From contig CALYAK010000017.1 in NCBI GenBank assembly GCA_944393505.1, forward strand, positions 1 to 32,367: a DNA stretch of 32,367 nucleotides, given 5' to 3'. Source of the stretch: an uncultured Clostridia bacterium. GTDB lineage: Bacteria > Bacillota > Clostridia > TANB77 > CAG-508. Numbering within the stretch: the stretch's first letter is position 1; the number at the start of each line of letters is the position of its first letter. Positions 27,497 to 32,367 of the stretch are shown here, one piece after another. The position numbers were made by a program, and so were the translations under genes. The notes below the pieces were generated by a model. It was given only the letters and a program-made list of their open reading frames with translations. It had not been told where the DNA came from and searched no databases.

Positions 27497-28341
27497 CTAT
27501 TCTTTTGGTAAAACTTCTTTATTTTCTAAATTCACCTCTGGTGGATTTTTATTATATTTCCACCATTCTTCAATCCAAGGTGCCTCTCCAAATTTATTTC
27601 TAAGTTCGGATTTTAATAAAGCTCTTAATGGTTTTGTATTTTGAATGATTTCTTCTAATGTTTGACTTTTTAAACAGATTTCCCCTAATTTCACACATTC
27701 TTTTGCTTCTTTACTTAGCAATCCTACTTGTTTTCCTAACCATTTATTATATGCATATGGTGATCCATTTATCATACTCATTGTTTGAAGTGCTGCTTTT
27801 ACCATTTCTGCGTTGGATATTCTAGCTCCTACTTCAATCCCTCTCTTTGCAGTAGAAACAGTATCCAATCTTCGAACAGCATAGGTAACATAGTGGTATT
27901 TTACTAATTCTTCTTGATGGTTCTTGAATAATTCATTCGATTCCTCTATCATTGCTTGAATATTTTGTGGATCCTGAATGGTCACACAATTGTTATAAAT
28001 CCATAGGTATAAACAATCACCTTGTTCAATTTTCTTAAAACGATCTCTTAACCATTGTTTACTACGGATTTGTCCAAAAATACTTGGTACATGTTCGTGA
28101 TCGTCAATCACATGATCGTCTCCATAAACATGAACAAATTCTTCATAGTCTTCATCTGATAAAATCAAATGTAAATCCCAATCTGCTTTTTGATCAAATC
28201 CCTCTTTAATTCCCCAACCAGTTGAACCACACAAAAAGACAGAAACTTTATCTTTTTGTTTCTCTGGGAATATACTCTCACTCAAATTTTTTAGATATTC
28301 TCGAATCTCTTTTTTACTTCTTCTAATTTCTTTTGATCCAT
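27497..28341 (-). CDS. ANT(6)/AadK-like nucleotidyltransferase, with a -1 site near the start
   Basis: Similar in layout to aminoglycoside 6-adenylyltransferases. Nucleotidyl-transferase core FLCGSTGWG then DWDLHLI, followed by a helical C-terminal domain. The conserved frame lacks a good start: it opens at TTG 28285. A 16-codon frame starting at ATG 28341 behind AGGAAAG (MDQKKLEEVKK) joins it by a -1 step on the heptamer A_AAA_AAG (complement of 28309-28315) to give KKLEEVKKEIREYLKNLSE and 281 aa. Whether this is programmed slippage, a lost A or a leader peptide is open. Substrate unproven. Confidence 0.7.
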
Positions 28342-28398
28342 TGATTCTTTCCTCAATTTCTTTTTATTTTTCTGTTGTTTTTTCAGAACTTAACAAAT

Positions 28399-28433
28399 GA
28401 GAAAAAGTAGATCATTTCTAATCTACTTTCTTC
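28399..28433 (-). terminator. Hairpin between the nucleotidyltransferase and anti-sigma genes
   Basis: AAAGTAGAT (28404-28412) pairs with ATCTACTTT (28421-28429); on the minus strand a T-run follows. It ends the sigma/anti-sigma unit. Confidence 0.75.
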
Positions 28434-28479
28434 CTACTTTCGGTTGTACCATAACAATAAAATTAATTCAAATATTATT

Positions 28480-29667
28480 TTATTCTGCATTTACCAATAA
28501 ATCTTCTTTGCTAATCAAATCTTCACTGTATTGAATCTCAATCGCTCCACCGATTGGGTCAATATCTTTTAATTGATCCCAATCCTCTTTTTCTCTACTT
28601 ATTATTGTTATTTTTATTTTGTTTTGATCTTCCATTAAAGCAGAAGATATAATAAATGATGCTTCTTTCTTTTGCATTTTTTTTGTAATTTTACTTTGTA
28701 ATTCCATTAAATAGGAGTACGAATACACCGCTTCTTGAAAAATAGTTTCTTCTTCTGTTATCCCGAATAATGTGCAAATTTGTTCTCGATTCGTTTTGGT
28801 ATCCTGGCATAGTAATATTACATTTTGCCCATTCTTATCAACATATTTTCCTGCATAATATTCTGGATAAGCAGTATTTTCGATTTCTTTTGGTTCTTCT
28901 TTTACATTAGTAGCCTTTTCTTCTACCGTTTGATTTAACATCGTTGCTTTTTGCATTTTCTCTATTATTGATTGTAACAAATCAACGAATTCATCTTTCG
29001 TCAATCCTGTTGTTTCAAGATCAAAATAAATTCCTTGCCATTGAAAAGTTACCATATATGTTCTTTCATACTGATAAATGATTAAATCTACCTCTCCTAT
29101 TTTTGAAACTTTTCCTTTTTCCTCAATAAGATAGTCTCTTAAAGGTGTTTCTAATTCAGAACAAGCTAATGTAATGATATTGCTCGAATCTTTTCGGTAA
29201 TTGAATACAAAATCATGTAACAAGTCATATTCCTCTTTCTTTGGATCCGTTTTTACATACACTTGATAGGAATTTTCCAAGCTATAACCTTCTGGTACCT
29301 TGATTTGATTTACGAACTCTAATTTCTTTGGTAGATTCGTCATTTCTATTGTTTGAACATCTGCATCTAGGGTTGTCATTGCCATATTGGTTATCGTATT
29401 TATTTCAATTTCAGTCTTTTGATTTTCTTCATGATTCTGTTTCTCTTCTAAATCCTGTACTTGTTTTTGAAAAGGGACATTTGTAAATTGTCCTGTACTG
29501 ACAAGAATTCCTAAACTCAAAATTACAACCGCACAAATCGATGAAATTGCATAGACTGTCTTTTTCTTATGTTTTCCTCGATTAGCAAACTCCTTTTGGA
29601 TGTTTGCTATGGCGATCTTTTCTTTTACGTTCATTCGTACTTTTTCTTTTAATTCGTTATTTTCCAT
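28480..29667 (-). CDS. Anti-sigma factor-like membrane protein, 395 aa
   Basis: Probably the membrane anti-sigma factor of the ECF gene upstream. A short cytoplasmic N-terminus (KEKVRMNVKEKIAIANIQKEFANRGKHKKK), one transmembrane helix (about 40-62, VYAISSICAVVILSLGILV) and a large extracytoplasmic domain with a DUF4367-like region (LPKKLEFVNQIKVPEGYSLENSYQVYV ... VTFQWQGIYFDLETTGLTKDEFVDLLQSI). The ATG at 29667 is chosen for its GGAGG at 8 nt; the reading overlaps the sigma stop, implying coupling. Confidence 0.75.
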   Translation of the reverse strand: MENNELKEKVRMNVKEKIAIANIQKEFANRGKHKKKTVYAISSICAVVILSLGILVSTGQFTNVPFQKQVQDLEEKQNHEENQKTEIEINTITNMAMTTLDADVQTIEMTNLPKKLEFVNQIKVPEGYSLENSYQVYVKTDPKKEEYDLLHDFVFNYRKDSSNIITLACSELETPLRDYLIEEKGKVSKIGEVDLIIYQYERTYMVTFQWQGIYFDLETTGLTKDEFVDLLQSIIEKMQKATMLNQTVEEKATNVKEEPKEIENTAYPEYYAGKYVDKNGQNVILLCQDTKTNREQICTLFGITEEETIFQEAVYSYSYLMELQSKITKKMQKKEASFIISSALMEDQNKIKITIISREKEDWDQLKDIDPIGGAIEIQYSEDLISKEDLLVNAE

Positions 29668-30220
29668 AGCCATAACCTCCATCCTCTAAATTTCTTTTTA
29701 AGCTCTTTCGAACTCGATGAAGAATAACCTTCACTTTTCCTTCTGACAAATGAAGCGTTTCTGCAATTTCTTTAATTTTCTTTGCTTCATAATAGAACAG
29801 AATAAATATGGTATATTCTTCTGTTTTTAAAGCTTCTAATCCTTTTTGTATGATACTATTTTGCTCGTTTTCTTGTACCTCTCTTTCAAGACTTGCTGGA
29901 TCGCTCAACTTTTCTTCATAATCCGATAACGAAAAACTTAATTCTGATTTTCGATATTTATTTTTTATCTTGTTTTTGGCAATTCCAGCTAAATATGGTT
30001 TTAACAGAGTCGTTTCTGATAGTTGTTCCTGATTTCTCCATATTGCCACAAATACATCCGATATAATTTCTTCCAAGTCTTCATCGGTTAAATTAGTCGT
30101 AACTGAATTTTTGACAAGTATCGATACATAGCCATAAAAATCATCGATTATTTGATCCATATTTATTTTTCCATCGACTTGATAATCTTTTAATCTTTCA
30201 TTTCTCAATTTTGACTTCAA
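29657..30220 (-). CDS. ECF-type RNA polymerase sigma factor, about 187 aa
   Basis: Extracytoplasmic-function sigma factor. Region 2 (DDFYGYVSILVKNSV ... EEIISDVFVAIWRNQEQL ... YLAGIAKNKIKNKYRK) binds the -10. Region 4 (LEALKTEEYTIFILFYYEAKKIKEIAETLHLSEGKVKVILHRVRKSLKR) is a helix-turn-helix for the -35. The start is uncertain: TTG at 30220 sits almost on its AAAGGAG site; the next TTG, four codons on, is better spaced. A 14-bp inverted repeat and an ECF-like -35 motif lie upstream. Paired with the anti-sigma gene. Confidence 0.88.
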   Translation of the reverse strand: MKSKLRNERLKDYQVDGKINMDQIIDDFYGYVSILVKNSVTTNLTDEDLEEIISDVFVAIWRNQEQLSETTLLKPYLAGIAKNKIKNKYRKSELSFSLSDYEEKLSDPASLEREVQENEQNSIIQKGLEALKTEEYTIFILFYYEAKKIKEIAETLHLSEGKVKVILHRVRKSLKRNLEDGGYGYGK

Positions 30221-30262
30221 TCTCCTTTTATCTTTCTATCCCTTTTCGTATTCATAGTAACA

Positions 30263-30297
30263 TTTTTTCTAAAAAGGTTACAACTTTTTAGAAAAAA
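30263..30297 (-). promoter_or_regulatory. 14-bp inverted repeat with ECF-like -35 upstream of sigma gene
   Basis: TTTTTTCTAAAAAG (30263-30276) and CTTTTTAGAAAAAA (30284-30297) are perfect arms around a 7-nt loop. On the minus strand this reads TGTAACCTTTTT, close to the TGAAACCTTTT-type -35 of Firmicute ECF promoters. It may be the autoregulated sigma promoter; the -10 is not clear. Confidence 0.4.
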
Positions 30298-30325
30298 AAT
30301 AGACTCGTTTCAAACGAATCTACTC
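30290..30325 (-). terminator. Terminator of the histidine-phosphatase gene
   Basis: On the minus strand AGATTCGTTT pairs with AAACGAGTCT (one G-U pair), followed by a run of T. It lies immediately after the stop at 30327. Confidence 0.8.
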
Positions 30326-30326
30326 T

Positions 30327-30950
30327 TTATGGATCGATTGTTTCGATCTCCACTAACTCTTGCTGATTAAAAGTTAATTTGGTAATACTTGGTTCTTTGA
30401 TCTCAATTACTTTTTGATGATAGACAAGCTGCATTTTTTCGTTCAAATCACACCAATTGGTTAAGAGAAACGTAATTAATGCTCCATGACTCACTAACAC
30501 AACTCTTTTTCCCATATTTTCTTTTAAGATTTTTTGAAAAAATTCGGTCACTCTTTTGGTTGCTTCTTCACAACTTTCTCCTTCTCTCGCTTTCCATTTG
30601 CGATCCGATAAATATGCTTGTACCACTCCGAAAGACTTATTTTTCATCCATTCTGCTAAATCCTCTAAATTTCCTAATTTTCTTTCATTTAAACTAGAGT
30701 CTATGTTCATCACAATGTTATTTCGATATGCAATATATTTGGCTGTTGCTTTTGCTCTTGCATAACTACTCGACCATAAAACATCAATCTTGTCTAATTC
30801 TGGATTTTCACTTAACTGTTTGGATTGTTCTTCTCCTTTTACCGATAAAATGAATTTCTCATTCATCATTTGTGTACTTTCTTTGGTATTCTTAATTCCA
30901 TTCTCTTTTAGTTCATCTGCATGTTTGACTAAATAGATCACTGTTTCCAT
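30327..30950 (-). CDS. Histidine phosphatase / phosphoglycerate mutase-like protein, 207 aa
   Basis: Small-molecule phosphatase fold. The catalytic His lies in YLVKHADE, where the family's RHG is replaced by KHA; the second His is in VVLVSHGALITFLL, with SSSYARAKATAKYIA and LNERKLGNLE as the other conserved pieces. The Arg-to-Lys change in the phosphate pocket may lower or change activity. The start at 30950 has AGAGGTGG upstream; a reading to 30974 is possible. Confidence 0.8.
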   Translation of the reverse strand: METVIYLVKHADELKENGIKNTKESTQMMNEKFILSVKGEEQSKQLSENPELDKIDVLWSSSYARAKATAKYIAYRNNIVMNIDSSLNERKLGNLEDLAEWMKNKSFGVVQAYLSDRKWKAREGESCEEATKRVTEFFQKILKENMGKRVVLVSHGALITFLLTNWCDLNEKMQLVYHQKVIEIKEPSITKLTFNQQELVEIETIDP

Positions 30951-30992
30951 ATTCCACCTCTCCCATCTTTTCATTTACTTTATCCAAAGATT

Positions 30993-31556
30993 TTAAAGAT
31001 AACTAACCAAATCTTCAAATGTATCAAATCCACTTTCACTATTGATGTGACCCGCATTTGGAATACAAACTTGCTCTGTTGCAATTTGATCTGCAAAATC
31101 TTTTTCTGCTTCATAGCTTACATATGGATCATTGTTGGAATAAAAACAGATAATTTCATTGGCATATTGTTTTACCTCTTCTAAATGATCCAAATACATT
31201 GACTGATTCACAGTATCATATTCCTCATTAATTCCAAAATATTGATTAAATCCACATACGAATAGCAATTTCTTCACTTTTATTTTCTTTTCCATTAAAA
31301 ATTTTGATACAAATGCTGGTGCTATGCTATGTCCAATTATGGTCGTATTTTCATGAATCAAACCTAAGTCTAAATAATAGCTAAGCAATTTACTCCAATT
31401 TGCATAATTTTGATATCCTACTCCAATTGGAAATTGTGGTACATATACTTGCTTTCCATCCTCTTCGATAAGATCATGTAACCAAGCAAACCAATTTCCA
31501 AAAGGGCTTCCAAATGAACCGTGGATGATAAAATAATTATCATTTGATTTTTCCAT
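30993..31556 (-). CDS. RBBP9/YdeN-type serine hydrolase, 187 aa
   Basis: Alpha/beta hydrolase. The fold starts IIHGSFGSPFGNWFAWL; the nucleophile elbow is GHSIAP (Ser), the acid NDPYVSYE (Asp) and the base NAGHINSESG (His), the order and spacing of the RBBP9/YdeN group. The ATG at 31556 is favoured because GGAGG lies upstream inside the end of the preceding SnoaL-like frame; a longer reading to 31613 overlaps that gene. Substrate unknown. Confidence 0.85.
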   Translation of the reverse strand: MEKSNDNYFIIHGSFGSPFGNWFAWLHDLIEEDGKQVYVPQFPIGVGYQNYANWSKLLSYYLDLGLIHENTTIIGHSIAPAFVSKFLMEKKIKVKKLLFVCGFNQYFGINEEYDTVNQSMYLDHLEEVKQYANEIICFYSNNDPYVSYEAEKDFADQIATEQVCIPNAGHINSESGFDTFEDLVSYL

Positions 31557-31563
31557 AACGAAA

Positions 31564-31897
31564 TTATACCTCCATATACCATTGTTTGAAAAATGTACAT
31601 TTATTCTTTTCATTTAATTTTATTAGATAAATCATATCATAAGTCACTTTATCTTCCAAGATAAAATTGACAATACAGCATTTTTCTCTCGCACAGGATC
31701 TGAAACTTAATCTTGCTCGTATTTTGTTCTTTGATTTCTTCCCACATTTTTCTAATCTCTTTTGCATTCATTTTGGTTGTAGGTGTTTCATAATATATTA
31801 CATTCTCATCAAACAAATTGACGATTTGATCAACTTCTTTTTTTCTCCAATTATCAAGTAACTCTTCACACCATTGGTTATATTCCATTTCACTCAT
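31564..31897 (-). pseudogene. SnoaL/NTF2-like protein with a +1 frame break
   Basis: A small NTF2-fold protein. The first frame (from 31897 or the better-spaced ATG at 31888) reads WCEELLDNWRKKEVDQIVNLFDENVIYYE, the NTF2-like start, to a stop after CQFYLGR. The second frame, one base on, supplies [18 protein letters not shown] and FFKQWYMEV, the normal C-terminal strands, ending at 31564. The junction lies at or near AGA-TAA (about 31650). No CGG is present, so this +1 break differs from the four CGG cases. The next gene's ribosome site is inside its last codons, so the pair was an operon. Confidence 0.7.
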
Positions 31898-31975
31898 TCT
31901 CCTATTGAATCTTTCTTTTCTTATTCATATCACAAAACAGTCCTAAATACAATTTATTTTCAAATAGAAAACAAC

Positions 31976-32012
31976 AAAAAAAATAACAGATAAGAAATTA
32001 TCTGCTATTTTA
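31976..32012 (-). terminator. rRNA operon terminator
   Basis: On the minus strand AATAGCAGATAA pairs with TTATCTGTTATT (one G-U pair), followed by a run of T, just after tRNA-Asn. Confidence 0.85.
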
Positions 32013-32089
32013 TGGCTCCTCTTGTTGGACTCGAACCAACGACCTATCGGTTAACAGCCGAGCGCTCTACCAACTGAGCTAAAGAGGAA
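32013..32089 (-). tRNA. tRNA-Asn (GTT)
   Basis: 77 nt including an encoded CCA. Acceptor TCCTCTT/AAGAGGA, D-arm AGCTCAGTTGGTAGAGC, anticodon loop CTGTTAA (GTT), T-arm GTTGGTTCGAGTCCAAC. It follows the 5S gene in the rRNA transcript. Confidence 0.97.
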
Positions 32090-32097
32090 TATAAAAC

Positions 32098-32210
32098 TGG
32101 CGACAACCTATTTTCTCAGCAGGGTAACCCACAAATATCTTCGGCACATTAGAGCTTGACTTCTGTGTTCGGTATGGGAACAGGTATTTCCTCTATGTTA
32201 TCATCACCAG
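32098..32210 (-). rRNA. rrf: 5S ribosomal RNA
   Basis: The minus strand reads TGGTGATGATAACATAG at its start, contains CCCATACCGAACACAGAAGT (loop C region) and ends TTGTCGCCA, which pairs with the start. About 113 nt, normal for Bacillota. Confidence 0.95.
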
Positions 32211-32291
32211 AAATGTTTCGTATGCTTTTTCCTAGCACACTCAAAAATATATAGAATAATCGTCCAATTAAACCTCTCTCATATATATACT

Positions 32292-32367
32292 GTGGTTAAG
32301 CCCTCGATTTATTAGTATTGGTCAGCTTAATACATTACTGTACTTACACCTCCAACCTATCTACCAC
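32292..32367 (-). rRNA. rrl: 23S ribosomal RNA, 3' end (partial)
   Basis: The minus strand holds the conserved 3' end: GGTTGGAGGTGTAAGTACAG, then GTATTAAGCTGACCAATAC and ATCGAGGGCTTAACC. The rest lies beyond the window. Operon order 23S-5S-tRNA-Asn. Confidence 0.95.

Overview
The window comes from an AT-rich, low-GC Bacillota-type bacterium (Bacilli/Clostridia-like, probably gut-associated). The evidence is an LPxTG sortase-anchored surface protein, WhiA, an HrcA-controlled grpE-dnaK-dnaJ cluster, consensus TTGACA/TATAAT promoters with strong GGAGG ribosome sites, a clostridial-type 'RGITLIALVITI' prepilin leader and the MEP-pathway gene ispG. Most genes lie on the minus strand, leading away from an rRNA operon at the right edge (23S end, 5S, tRNA-Asn).

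Layout. 1-2.1 kb: a broken prepilin fragment, an XRE regulator and a VWA/LPQTG surface protein. 2.2-10.8 kb: a housekeeping block read leftward (prmC-whiA-hemW, then hrcA-grpE-dnaK-dnaJ and a PflA-like radical SAM gene). 10.9-12.5 kb: an RluA-type pseudouridine synthase and an IS200-type single-gene transposon with a structured 3' non-coding part. 12.6-17.7 kb: ispG followed by a MacA/MacB-like tripartite export cassette with two accessory genes. 17.8-18.7 kb: a GC-richer, apparently foreign C39-like peptidase gene. 18.9-23.9 kb: a patatin-like lipase, a HAD/HD/mutY/VanZ-like operon and an AraC regulator. 24.0-26.6 kb: a VirB4/TraG-like ATPase coupled to a Cys-rich protein, ending next to tRNA-Ser. 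26.8-31.9 kb: small accessory genes (GNAT, nucleotidyltransferase, ECF sigma/anti-sigma pair, histidine phosphatase, hydrolase, SnoaL-like), several with broken frames.

Main discovery. Four unrelated genes (hemW, the MacAB-associated membrane protein, mutY and the VirB4-like ATPase) each contain exactly one in-frame CGG codon. At precisely that codon the reading frame must move +1 (skip C, read GGN as Gly) to give the full-length protein. By a manual scan, the roughly 9,500 other codons of the native-looking genes contain no in-frame CGG at all, although out-of-frame CGG trinucleotides are common. The only gene using CGG as ordinary Arg is the foreign-looking C39-like gene (four CGGs). This suggests that CGG is an unassigned or starved codon that serves as a +1 frameshift (or CGGN quadruplet) signal in this organism. 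Three further broken frames (SnoaL, GNAT, nucleotidyltransferase) do not follow the CGG rule and may be ordinary decay, sequencing errors or, for the nucleotidyltransferase, a classical A_AAA_AAG -1 site.

No stretch over 300 bases lacks a gene or mobile element.
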